Below, piece after piece: positions 18,981 to 27,026 of a DNA stretch of 62,109 nt (position 1 is the stretch's first letter; each line of letters begins with the position of its first letter). The position numbers and the translations under genes were made by a program. The notes under the pieces were generated by a model that was not told the origin of the DNA, ran no database searches, and was given only the letters and a program-made list of their open reading frames with translations. Origin of the DNA: Gammaproteobacteria bacterium (lineage in GTDB: Bacteria; Pseudomonadota; Gammaproteobacteria; Steroidobacterales; Steroidobacteraceae); assembly GCA_003134045.1 (NCBI GenBank), contig PLAH01000116.1:13044-75152 (forward strand). The letters are read 5' to 3'.

Positions 18981-19758
18981 ACTGCAGTGGCGGGTGATGG
19001 ACGCGCTGTTGGGCACAGCGTCCGAGGGGGCCGCGGCGCTCGTGGCAGGCCCCGCCGATGCCGCTCTGGCACGCTTGAACGTGTATCGGAACACCGTGCG
19101 CAGCAACTTCACCGAGAGCCTGTACTCGAGCTTCCCCGCCATCCGCCGCTTGGTCGGGGAGGATTATTTTCGTCAGACCGCCCGGCGGTTTCAGCGCCGT
19201 CATCCGTCGCGGTCGGGCGATCTGCAGCACGTCGGAGAATTCTTCCCCGACTTCTTGGCCGAACTGCATGCGGCCGACGACCACCGCTACCTCGCGGACG
19301 TGGCGCGCTTGGAGTGGCTGGTGCAGGGGGCGCTGCTGGCAGCCGGGCATCCGCCCTTGGATCTCGCCCGGCTCGCCACCGTGGATCCCGCCGCCTACGA
19401 CGCCCTGCGTTTCGAATTGCATCCCAGCCTGCGTCTGTTCGAGTCGCGCTACCCGGCGCAGCGCATCTGGGACGCGAACGTCAACAGCGACGCGCAACCC
19501 GAGGTGATCGATTGGACCTCCGGCGGCGAGCGGCTCGCCGTGATGCGTAGCCACCTGCAGCTATGCTTTCATCCGCTGACGCGGAATGAGTTCTCGTTCT
19601 TGCGGGCCCTGCAGCGGGGCGAAGGCTTCGCCGCGGCCGTTGATGAGGCGGGCTGCGCTGACCCGGATAGCTCCGGCGATTCAGCGGGCGACGGCTTCGA
19701 CGCATCCGCAGCGCTCGCCCGCTTCGTGGCGGCCGAAGCCATCGTCGACTTTCGATAA
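18964..19758 (+). CDS. bufC: DUF2063 partner protein of the bufferin modifying complex
   Basis: 264 residues. The N-terminal DUF2063 domain (often labelled putative DNA-binding) is seen in LNVYRNTVRSNFTESLYSSF and LVGEDYFRQTARRF, followed by HVGEFFPDFLAE. It is equivalent to MbnC-like partners that present the precursor peptide to the DUF692 enzyme, so the DNA-binding label is misleading. The C-terminal tail is long and acidic (DEAGCADPDSSGDSAGDG). It overlaps bufB, so synthesis is coupled. The start ATG at 18964 lies inside the end of bufB. Confidence 0.9.
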   Translation: MPPLLELQWRVMDALLGTASEGAAALVAGPADAALARLNVYRNTVRSNFTESLYSSFPAIRRLVGEDYFRQTARRFQRRHPSRSGDLQHVGEFFPDFLAELHAADDHRYLADVARLEWLVQGALLAAGHPPLDLARLATVDPAAYDALRFELHPSLRLFESRYPAQRIWDANVNSDAQPEVIDWTSGGERLAVMRSHLQLCFHPLTRNEFSFLRALQRGEGFAAAVDEAGCADPDSSGDSAGDGFDASAALARFVAAEAIVDFR

Positions 19759-19781
19759 TCAACCCAGCAAGAAGGTACGCC

Positions 19782-20243
19782 ATGTCCGCACTCGACACCA
19801 TGTATGCGCCCAACACACTGGCCGCCAAACTCTTGAACCCCCTGCAGCCGCTGCTCGCGCTCGCCATCCGTCTGTACGTGAGCTGGCAATTCCTCAAAGC
19901 CGGATACCTCAAAGTGACCAGTTGGGATTCGACGCTCTATCTGTTCGAGAACGAGTACCATACACCCCTCTTGTCGCCGCACTCAGCGGCCATCGCCGGT
20001 TCGTTCGGAGAACTGTTTTTCCCGACGCTTTTGGTGATAGGCTTTTACAGTCGAATCGGCGCCTTGGGGTTGTTCTTCGTGAACGCGGTGGCGGTGATCT
20101 CGTATTCGCAGGTGCTGCTCGCGGAAGGCTCCGAGGCGGCATTGGGCCAGCACATCTTGTGGGGTTCCTTGATTCTGGTATCAATCGTGTACGGACCGGG
20201 AAAACTGTCGTTGGACCATGTGTTGAACGAGGCACCCCTCTAA
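19782..20243 (+). CDS. DoxX-family membrane protein of the bufferin cluster
   Basis: 153 residues with about four membrane helices, starting near LLALAIRLYVSWQFLKAGYLK and later FFPTLLVIGFYSRIGALGLF. DoxX proteins often form the fourth gene of bufABC operons and of other metal or thiol stress clusters; their biochemical role is unsettled. It begins 23 bp after bufC, and its TAA is followed at once by the ATG of the next gene. It acts in the inner membrane. Possible roles are coupling of precursor oxidation to the quinone pool or transport; neither is shown by the sequence. Confidence 0.85.
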   Translation: MSALDTMYAPNTLAAKLLNPLQPLLALAIRLYVSWQFLKAGYLKVTSWDSTLYLFENEYHTPLLSPHSAAIAGSFGELFFPTLLVIGFYSRIGALGLFFVNAVAVISYSQVLLAEGSEAALGQHILWGSLILVSIVYGPGKLSLDHVLNEAPL

Positions 20244-22220
20244 ATGCTGGGCCGCGATATCTGCGGTCACTGGAACGACGCGATCCGTCGCGAGTGGCTG
20301 GTGACCAACGGTCTCGGCGGTTACGCGTGCGGAACGATTGCGGGCGCCAACACCCGCCGCTATCACGGTTTCTTGATGGCGAGCCTGCGTCCTCCGGTGG
20401 AGCGCACGCTGCTGGTCGCGAAACTCGACCTGAGCGTCGACTACTTGGGCAAGAGCTACGCACTGTCGGCCAACGAATTCGCCGGCAGCATGGTGGACCC
20501 GACCGGGTTCATCCACCTCGAATCCTTTGCCGTCGAGCACGGCATCCCAGTGTGGCGCTACGCCGTCGCCGATGCGCTGTTGGAACAGAAGATATTCATG
20601 GCCCGCGGCGCGAATACCAGCTACCTGCGCCTGCAGGTGCTGCGCGCGAGCGCACCGCTGCGCATCGAACTGAAGCCCCTGGTCACTTACCGCGACTATC
20701 ACAGCCAGGGCCGCGGCGCCCGGCCGTTCCGGGCGATCCCCGGACCCGATCGCTGCACCGTCGAGGCCTTCGAGGGTGCCCGGCCCTACCGCCTGGCGAT
20801 CAGCACGGGAACCTACACGCCGGCGGACATCTGGTATTGGAATTTCCTGCATCGCGAAGAGTTCGGGCGCGGCCTGGATGCGCTCGAGGATCTGTGGGGA
20901 CCGGGGCTGTTCAGTGCGGAACTCACGGCCGGGCAAGCGCTGTCCTTCACTGCGTCCGCGGAAGCCGCCGCGCCCGCGCCGGCCGACGACGTGCTCGCCG
21001 GTTTGACGGGCGACTCGCAGCGCCTCATCGCCGCGCTGCCTAAATCCGCGCCCGAGTGGGTGCAGACGCTCGCCACCGCCGCGGACCAATTCATCGTACA
21101 GCGAAACGGCAAGAGTGCCGCGAAGCCCGCGGCGGCCAGCATCATCGCAGGCTATCCGTGGTTCACCGACTGGGGCCGCGATACCATGATCGCGCTGCCG
21201 GGCCTCACCACCGTGCTGGGCCGCTTCGGCACCACCGCCGCCATCCTGCGAACCTACGCGGCCTTCGTCGATCGAGGCATGCTGCCGAATCGATTCCCCG
21301 ACGCCGGCGAAACTCTCGAATACAACACGGCCGATGCCACGCTGTGGATGTTCCATGCCCTGAGCGAGCATCTGGAGGCCAAACGCGATCCGGATCTGCA
21401 GCGCGACCTGTTTCCGACGCTGGCCGCCATCATCCACGCGCATGTCGACGGCACGCGTTACGGCATCAAGGTCGACCCCGCCGACGGACTGCTGCGGGCC
21501 GGCGAGGCCGGGGTACAGCTCACCTGGATGGACGCGAAACACGGCGACCATGTCTTCACGCCGCGGATCGGCAAACCCGTGGAGATCAACGCGCTGTGGT
21601 TGAACGCCCTGGAGGTGGCGGTACGCCTGGCTGGGCGGGTGCGCAACACCGCCGAGAAGCGCTTTTGCCAGGGGCTGTTGAAACGCGCCGGCGACAGCTT
21701 CGCGCGCTTCTGGAACGAGGACCGGGGCTGCCTGTTCGATGTCATCGGCGATGACGGGAAGCATGATGCCCGCATCCGGCCCAATCAGATCCTCGCGGTG
21801 TCGTTGCCCTACTGCGTGTTGTCCCAGGATCAGATGCGCGCCGTGGTCGACACCTGCGCACGCGAATTGTTGACCAGCTACGGACTGCGCACCCTGAACG
21901 TCGACGATCCGGATTATGCGACTCACTACACCGGCAACTCGTGGGAACGCGATGCCGCCTACCACCAGGGGACGGTGTGGAGCTGGCTGCTCGGACCCTT
22001 CGCCCGGGCGCATCACCGGGTGTATGGCGACGCGCTCCGAGCTCAATCCCTGCTGGCACCCATCGCGCAGCACCTCGCAACCGCGTGCGTGGGTTCGATC
22101 AGCGAGATATTCGATGGTGACGCACCTCACAATGCACGCGGCTGCTTCGCGCAGGCCTGGAGTGTCGCTGAGATACTGCGATCCTGGGTCTATCTCGAAC
22201 GCAAGATCGTCAAGCCGTAA
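20244..22220 (+). CDS. Glycogen-debranching-type amylo-alpha-1,6-glucosidase (GH133-like)
   Basis: 658 residues. The N-terminal domain carries REWLVTNGLGGYACGTI and NTRRYHGFL, the start pattern of the bacterial/archaeal debranching enzyme N-domain. The (alpha/alpha)6 catalytic domain has PWFTDWGRDTMIALPG near 310, FPDAGETLEYNTADATLW near 350 and WERDAAYHQGTVWSW near 570. It should hydrolyse alpha-1,6 branch stubs of glycogen-like glucans, probably in the cytoplasm as there is no signal peptide. It follows the DoxX gene with no gap and precedes the GH63-type gene by 9 bp. No glycogen synthase is near, so the natural substrate is open. Confidence 0.88.
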   Translation: MLGRDICGHWNDAIRREWLVTNGLGGYACGTIAGANTRRYHGFLMASLRPPVERTLLVAKLDLSVDYLGKSYALSANEFAGSMVDPTGFIHLESFAVEHGIPVWRYAVADALLEQKIFMARGANTSYLRLQVLRASAPLRIELKPLVTYRDYHSQGRGARPFRAIPGPDRCTVEAFEGARPYRLAISTGTYTPADIWYWNFLHREEFGRGLDALEDLWGPGLFSAELTAGQALSFTASAEAAAPAPADDVLAGLTGDSQRLIAALPKSAPEWVQTLATAADQFIVQRNGKSAAKPAAASIIAGYPWFTDWGRDTMIALPGLTTVLGRFGTTAAILRTYAAFVDRGMLPNRFPDAGETLEYNTADATLWMFHALSEHLEAKRDPDLQRDLFPTLAAIIHAHVDGTRYGIKVDPADGLLRAGEAGVQLTWMDAKHGDHVFTPRIGKPVEINALWLNALEVAVRLAGRVRNTAEKRFCQGLLKRAGDSFARFWNEDRGCLFDVIGDDGKHDARIRPNQILAVSLPYCVLSQDQMRAVVDTCARELLTSYGLRTLNVDDPDYATHYTGNSWERDAAYHQGTVWSWLLGPFARAHHRVYGDALRAQSLLAPIAQHLATACVGSISEIFDGDAPHNARGCFAQAWSVAEILRSWVYLERKIVKP

Positions 22221-22229
22221 GGAATTCGA

Positions 22230-24854
22230 ATGAACAGCGAGCGCGAGCGCCTGCTCGCCAACGTGCCAGGCCACGATGGCTGGAAGCACTGGGGTCCGTA
22301 TTTGAGCGAGCGCCAGTGGGGAACCGTCCGTGAGGACTACAGCGCGGGCGGCACCGCCTGGGAATATTTCCCGCACGACCACGCACGCAGCCGCGCTTAC
22401 CGCTGGGGCGAGGACGGCATCGCCGGCGTATCCGACACCGGGCAGCTGGTTTGCCTGTCGTTGGCGCTGTGGAACGGTGCCGATCCCATCTTGAAGGAAC
22501 GTCTGTTCGGCCTCACCAACGGCGAAGGCAATCACGGCGAAGACGTGAAGGAACACTACTTCTACCTCGATGCGACGCCGACGCATTCGTATCTCAAGAT
22601 GCTCTACAAGTATCCGCAGCGCGCCTACCCCTATGTGGATCTGGTGGCGGAAAATGCGCGCCGCGGCACCGACGTGCCCGAGTACGAAATACTCGACACC
22701 GGCGTGTTCGCCGAGAATCGCTACTTCGACGTGTTCGTCGAATACGCGCAGGGCGAGCCCGGCGACATCTTGATGAAGATCACCGCATGGAACCGCGGGC
22801 CCGAGGCGGCCACCCTGCATCTCGTTCCGCAGCTGGTCCTGCGCAATACCTGGAGCTGGGAGCCGGGAAGCGTCAAGCCGCTGCTGCGCGCCCTGGGCGA
22901 TTCGGCCATCGGCATCGAGCCCAACTTGAGTGTGAGCCGGCTGTACTTCGAAAGCGACTGCGAGACGCTGTTCACCGAAAACGAAACGAACTCGCTGCGC
23001 CTGTGGAACTACGGCGATCCCGGCTACTTCAAGGATGGGTTCCACGAGCACATCGTCGACGCGCAGGCCGGCTCCGTGAACCCGGCGAAGACCGGCACCA
23101 AAGCCGCGGTATGGCGCCGGGGCAGCCTCGCCCCCGGCGGAAAAATGGAAATGCGCCTGCGGCTGACCCGCCGGCCCCATGACGCACCCTTCGAGGACTT
23201 CGACGCTGCCTTGAGCCGGCGGCGCAGCGAGGCCGACGACTTCTATGCCGACCTGCAGAAGCACATGGCCTGCGCCGACGAGCGCACCGTGCAGCGGCAA
23301 GCCTTCGCCGGCATGATCTGGAACAAGCAGTTCTATCATTTGGATGTCTATCGCTGGCTCAAGGGCGATCCCGGCCAACCGCCGCCGCCGCCCGGACGCA
23401 GGCACGGCCGCAACAGCGAATGGAAGAACCTCAACAACGCCGACATCGTGTCCATGCCGGACAAATGGGAATACCCCTGGTACGCCGCGTGGGATCTCGC
23501 ATTTCACTGCATCCCGTTCGCGATGATCGACGCCGAGTTCGCCAAGCACCAGCTCGTGCTGCTGACGCGCGAGTGGTACATGCGCCCGAACGGCCAGCTG
23601 CCCGCCTACGAGTGGGCCTTCAGCGACGTGAACCCGCCGGTACACGGCTGGGCCGCCTGGCGCGTCTATCAGATCGACCGCAAGCAGAACGCCGGCAAGG
23701 GCGACCTCGAATTCCTCGAGCGCGTCTTCCACAAGCTCATGTTGAACTTCACGTGGTGGGTCAATCAGAAGGACAACACCGGCCGCAACGTGTTCCAGGG
23801 CGGCTTCCTGGGCCTCGACAATATCGGCGTTTTCGACCGCAGCGCCCAGCTGCCCACCGGCGGCTACATCAATCAATCGGACGGCACCAGCTGGATGGCC
23901 ATGTATGCGCTCAATCTGATGCGCATCGCCCTGGAGCTGGCCGAGCACAACCATGTCTACGAAGACATCGCCAGCAAGTTCTTCGAGCACTTCCTCAACA
24001 TCGCCGGCGCGATGAGCAGCATCTACAGCGACAACGTGGGACTGTGGGACGAACAGGACAAGTTCTATTACGACGTGCTGAACCTGCCCGACAATGTCCG
24101 GGTGAAGCTGCGCATACGGTCGATGGTCGGCCTGATTCCGCTGTTCGCCGTCGAGACGCTGGAGCCGGAGCTGTTGGACAAGCTACCCGGGTTCCACAAA
24201 CGCCTGGAGTGGCTGCTCGCGCACCGGCCCGACCTCGCAAGACTCGTGTCGTATTGGCAATCCCCCGGCCGCGGCGAGCGCCGCTTGCTGTCGCTGCTGC
24301 GCGGCCACCGCATGAAGAAACTGCTGGCCCGCATGCTCGATGAGTCCGAGTTCCTGTCGGCCTACGGCGTGCGATCGATGTCGCGCGCACACCTCGAACG
24401 TCCCTATGTACTGCGCGTCGACGGCGCCGATCTGACCGTGCGCTACAAGCCGGCGGAATCCGACAGCCGCCAATTCGGCGGCAATTCCAACTGGCGCGGG
24501 CCCATCTGGTTCCCCGTCAATTTCCTCATCATCGAATCCCTGCAGAAGTTCCACCATTACTACGGCGACGATTTCAAGGTGGAATGCCCGACCGGATCGG
24601 GCCAGTACTTCACCATCGAGCAAGTCGCGACCGAGCTGTCGCGCCGCCTGTCGCGCATTTTCCTGAAGGACGCCGACGGCAACCGCCCCGTGCTCCGCCA
24701 TGAACCACAGCTGCAGGCCGATCCGCATTACCAGGACTGCATCCCGTTCTACGAATTCTTCGACGGCGACAGCGGCCGCGGCGCCGGCGCATCGCACCAG
24801 ACGGGCTGGACCGGGCTGATCGCGAAACTGCTCATGCCGCGAGCCAGCGAATAG
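22230..24854 (+). CDS. GH63-type glucosidase (MGH1-like, about 875 residues)
   Basis: 874 residues, full length for bacterial GH63-type glucosidases. Typical stretches are EDVKEHYFYLDATPTHSYLK near residue 110, WDLAFHCIPFAMIDAEFAK near 425, GGFLGLDNIGVFDRS near 525, and WRGPIWFPVNFLIIE near 760. The family has an (alpha/alpha)6 barrel and releases glucose from alpha-linked glucosides; bacterial members act on small saccharides such as mannosyl- or glucosylglycerate and related solutes. There is no signal peptide. It pairs with the debranching enzyme. The substrate is not determinable from sequence alone. The stop lies in a hairpin that probably ends the transcript. Confidence 0.85.
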   Translation: MNSERERLLANVPGHDGWKHWGPYLSERQWGTVREDYSAGGTAWEYFPHDHARSRAYRWGEDGIAGVSDTGQLVCLSLALWNGADPILKERLFGLTNGEGNHGEDVKEHYFYLDATPTHSYLKMLYKYPQRAYPYVDLVAENARRGTDVPEYEILDTGVFAENRYFDVFVEYAQGEPGDILMKITAWNRGPEAATLHLVPQLVLRNTWSWEPGSVKPLLRALGDSAIGIEPNLSVSRLYFESDCETLFTENETNSLRLWNYGDPGYFKDGFHEHIVDAQAGSVNPAKTGTKAAVWRRGSLAPGGKMEMRLRLTRRPHDAPFEDFDAALSRRRSEADDFYADLQKHMACADERTVQRQAFAGMIWNKQFYHLDVYRWLKGDPGQPPPPPGRRHGRNSEWKNLNNADIVSMPDKWEYPWYAAWDLAFHCIPFAMIDAEFAKHQLVLLTREWYMRPNGQLPAYEWAFSDVNPPVHGWAAWRVYQIDRKQNAGKGDLEFLERVFHKLMLNFTWWVNQKDNTGRNVFQGGFLGLDNIGVFDRSAQLPTGGYINQSDGTSWMAMYALNLMRIALELAEHNHVYEDIASKFFEHFLNIAGAMSSIYSDNVGLWDEQDKFYYDVLNLPDNVRVKLRIRSMVGLIPLFAVETLEPELLDKLPGFHKRLEWLLAHRPDLARLVSYWQSPGRGERRLLSLLRGHRMKKLLARMLDESEFLSAYGVRSMSRAHLERPYVLRVDGADLTVRYKPAESDSRQFGGNSNWRGPIWFPVNFLIIESLQKFHHYYGDDFKVECPTGSGQYFTIEQVATELSRRLSRIFLKDADGNRPVLRHEPQLQADPHYQDCIPFYEFFDGDSGRGAGASHQTGWTGLIAKLLMPRASE

Positions 24855-24865
24855 GTCGCTGGCTC
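24841..24865. terminator. Hairpin between convergent genes
   Basis: GAGCCAGCGA (24841-24850) and TCGCTGGCTC (24856-24865) form a perfect 10-bp stem with a 5-base loop. The stop codon of the glucosidase gene is in the loop. It lies 14 bp before the end of the convergent peroxiredoxin gene, so it may terminate both. There is no T-run. Confidence 0.5.
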
Positions 24866-24879
24866 CGTGTCGGGCAGCC

Positions 24880-25422
24880 CTAGCTTCCCTTCTTCTGCGC
24901 CTGCAGCTTCTCCACCGCCGCCATGGTGTTCGCGACGTGCTTGTTCGGATCCATCGCGGTGTACTCGTAGACGATCTTGCCGCTCGGCGCAATGACGTAC
25001 GACGTACGATTGGCATACTCGGGCTTCTGGGTGAGGACCGCATCGTAGGCCTTGGTGATGCTCTGATCCGCATCCGATGCCACCGCGAATTTATTGCGGC
25101 ACTCGGTCACTGAAAACTTGTTGAGCTTGTCGATGTCGTCGTGCGACACCCCGATGACGGTGGCGCCCAGGGACTTGAACTTGTCGGTGGCCTCCGCGAA
25201 CTCGTGTGCTTCGATGGTGCAGCCGGGCGTGAATGCGGCGGGGTAGAAATACAGCACCACGGGTCCCTTCTTGAGGGCATCGGCGAGCGCGAACTTGAAC
25301 GGCTTGCCCGCGAGCGTCGCCTGCGTCGTGAAGTCAGGTGCCTGCGCACCCGTCGGCAAGGCGGCGTACAGCGGTGCGGCCAGGATGCAGGTGCCAATTG
25401 CCACGGAAATAAAGCGTTTCAT
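24880..25422 (-). CDS. Exported peroxiredoxin (AhpC/TSA, BCP-like)
   Basis: 180 residues. Residues 1-20 are a signal peptide ending LYA, so the protein works in the periplasm, unlike classical cytoplasmic Bcp. The peroxidatic cysteine is Cys68 in FTPGCTIEAHEF; a second cysteine, Cys108 (TECRNKF), could resolve it. It should reduce hydrogen peroxide and organic peroxides with thioredoxin-like donors. AAAGGA stands 8 bases before the ATG. It is transcribed alone. Its position beside the bufferin operon is suggestive, since copper generates periplasmic peroxide stress, but the genes are convergent and not co-transcribed. Confidence 0.92.
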   Translation of the reverse strand: MKRFISVAIGTCILAAPLYAALPTGAQAPDFTTQATLAGKPFKFALADALKKGPVVLYFYPAAFTPGCTIEAHEFAEATDKFKSLGATVIGVSHDDIDKLNKFSVTECRNKFAVASDADQSITKAYDAVLTQKPEYANRTSYVIAPSGKIVYEYTAMDPNKHVANTMAAVEKLQAQKKGS

Positions 25423-25498
25423 GAGTGAATTCCTTTGGAGCCGGAAGGGTTCGACACGCGAGTCTGCGCCTCGCCACTTTACGCCGCAAGACTGTCCG

Positions 25499-25522
25499 TT
25501 TCCCGCATTCAGCGCCGGGAAA
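25499..25522 (-). terminator. Hairpin after the arn operon
   Basis: TTTCCCG (25499-25505) and CGGGAAA (25516-25522) form a perfect 7-bp stem with a 10-base loop, 8 bp beyond the arnB stop. It could end the long arn transcript. No clear T-run follows, so the call is tentative. Confidence 0.35.
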
Positions 25523-25530
25523 TTCGCCTA

Positions 25531-26649
25531 TCAGTGCAACATTTCTCGCAGTTCGCGGCACACACGGACGACGTCCTCGTCGGCCATGGCCGGAAACAAC
25601 GGCAAGGTCACGGTTTCGCGCCCGACGCGCTCCGCCACCGGCGTGTCTTGCGGACGATAGCCCTGCTCCCGGTAGTACTGGAGACTCGGGATGCTGGGAT
25701 AGTGCACGCCGATCCCGATGCCGCGATCCGCCATGCGCTTCTGGAACTCGGGCCGAGTCATGCCGGCTCGCGGGAAATCGATCAGCACCTGGAACATATG
25801 CCAGCTGTGGCCCGAATCGCCGCGCGCCGGCAATACCGCCGACGGGAACCCGGCGAGCTCTTCGAAATACCGTCCCGCCAATTCGAGCCGGCGCGCATTG
25901 AACCCGTCCAAGCGGCGCAGCTGGTCGATGCCGATCTGCGCCGCCACGTCGGTGAGATTGCTCTTGGTGCCGGGGAACAGCACGTCGATCTCGCCCTGCG
26001 CGTTGCGCTTGATGCCGTGGAAGCGGTATTGCTCGAACAGTTCCGCCGCTCGGGCATCGGCGGTGGCGATGGCGCCGCCTTCGATGCTGGTCATGTTCTT
26101 GTTGGGATGAAAGCTGAACACGACCAGGTCGCCGAAACTGCCGATCAGGCGATTCCCGTAGCGCGAACCGATGGCGTGTGCGGCGTCCTCGACCACGCGT
26201 AAGCCGTGCTCGGCCGCGATGGCGTAGAGAGCGTCCATGTCGACCGGCAGCCCCGCGAAATGCACGGGCATGATGGCGCGCGTCTTCGCCGTGATCGCAG
26301 GCTCGACCAGATCGAGATTGATGTTCCGGGTATGGAGGTCGATATCGACGAACACGGGCTTCGCTCGCAGACGGGCGATCACGTTGGCACTGGCCGCGAA
26401 ACTCATCGCCGGCACGATCACCTCATCGCCCTCGCCCACGCCGGCGACCTGCAGCGCCATCTCGAGGCCCGCCGTGGCCGACGTCATGACGCGCACGTGA
26501 CGCTCCGAGCCCAAGTAGACCGCGAGTGCGGCCTCGAAGGCCTGGACTTTGGGTCCGCTGGCCAGTTGCCCCGAGCGAAACACGTCGGCGACCGCCGCGA
26601 TGCTGTCCGCGTCGATCGACGGCCGCGTGAATGGCAAAAATGGCTTCAT
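25531..26649 (-). CDS. arnB: UDP-4-amino-4-deoxy-L-arabinose aminotransferase (DegT/DnrJ family)
   Basis: 372 residues from the ATG at 26649, which overlaps the stop of the small transporter gene (ATGA). Lys184 in HPNKNMTSIEGG is the pyridoxal-phosphate lysine and Asp155 in EDAAHAIG contacts the cofactor. DegT enzymes differ in substrate, but the surrounding arnC, arnA, arnD and arnT genes point to transamination of UDP-4-keto-pentose to UDP-L-Ara4N in the cytoplasm. It is the last gene of the block, whereas arnB is normally first in enterobacteria. The upstream part of the open frame is out-of-gene sequence. Confidence 0.92.
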   Translation of the reverse strand: MKPFLPFTRPSIDADSIAAVADVFRSGQLASGPKVQAFEAALAVYLGSERHVRVMTSATAGLEMALQVAGVGEGDEVIVPAMSFAASANVIARLRAKPVFVDIDLHTRNINLDLVEPAITAKTRAIMPVHFAGLPVDMDALYAIAAEHGLRVVEDAAHAIGSRYGNRLIGSFGDLVVFSFHPNKNMTSIEGGAIATADARAAELFEQYRFHGIKRNAQGEIDVLFPGTKSNLTDVAAQIGIDQLRRLDGFNARRLELAGRYFEELAGFPSAVLPARGDSGHSWHMFQVLIDFPRAGMTRPEFQKRMADRGIGIGVHYPSIPSLQYYREQGYRPQDTPVAERVGRETVTLPLFPAMADEDVVRVCRELREMLH

Positions 26650-27026
26650 ACCGGACTCCTCGACACCAGGACCACGCCCGCGCAGATCAGCGCGATACCC
26701 GCCACTTTGGCCACCGACAGAGTTTCCCCCAACCAGATTGCCGACACCCCGGCCACGAGAACATAGCCTATGGACAACATGGGATAGGTGGTGCTCACCG
26801 GCGCTTTGGACAGGGCTGCCAACCACACGCACAGGCTGGTGCCGTAGCACATCATGCCCACCCAAAACGCCGCGCTCTTGCCGAGAATCAGCACGCTGTC
26901 GAACAACGTCTGCATGCCGAAACCCGAGAAATGAGCGAGCCCCCGGGTCGCCACCTTGAGCAGCAACTGCGCCGCGGCGTTCAGCGCCACCCCGCTCAAG
27001 ATCAATACCCACGTGATCCAGCTCAT
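26646..27026 (-). CDS. Small multidrug-resistance-type transporter, ArnE/ArnF-like subunit
   Basis: 126 residues with four predicted helices, beginning SWITWVLILSGVALNAAAQLL and ending AGIALICAGVVLVS, the pattern of EamA/SMR proteins. In the Ara4N pathway ArnE and ArnF are thought to flip undecaprenyl-phosphate-L-Ara4N to the periplasmic face. Only one such gene is found here, so it may work as a homodimer, or the partner may lie elsewhere. Start and stop both overlap the neighbouring arn genes by 4 bp, which supports membership of the pathway. Confidence 0.85.
   Translation of the reverse strand: MSWITWVLILSGVALNAAAQLLLKVATRGLAHFSGFGMQTLFDSVLILGKSAAFWVGMMCYGTSLCVWLAALSKAPVSTTYPMLSIGYVLVAGVSAIWLGETLSVAKVAGIALICAGVVLVSRSPV

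Noticed and set aside
18964-19758. Calling the DUF2063 gene a transcription regulator
   Set aside because: The DNA-binding label of this domain is historical; overlap with the DUF692 gene points to peptide modification.
20181-23990. A minus-strand open frame of 1269 codons opposite the debranching and glucosidase genes
   Set aside because: High GC leaves long antisense frames. The plus strand has clear enzyme motifs throughout, and the antisense product is low-complexity with no domain.
26647-27012. Extending arnB upstream to make a 493-residue protein
   Set aside because: The added part lies over the transporter gene in another frame and has no DegT similarity; the ATG at 26649 overlaps the transporter stop in the usual way.
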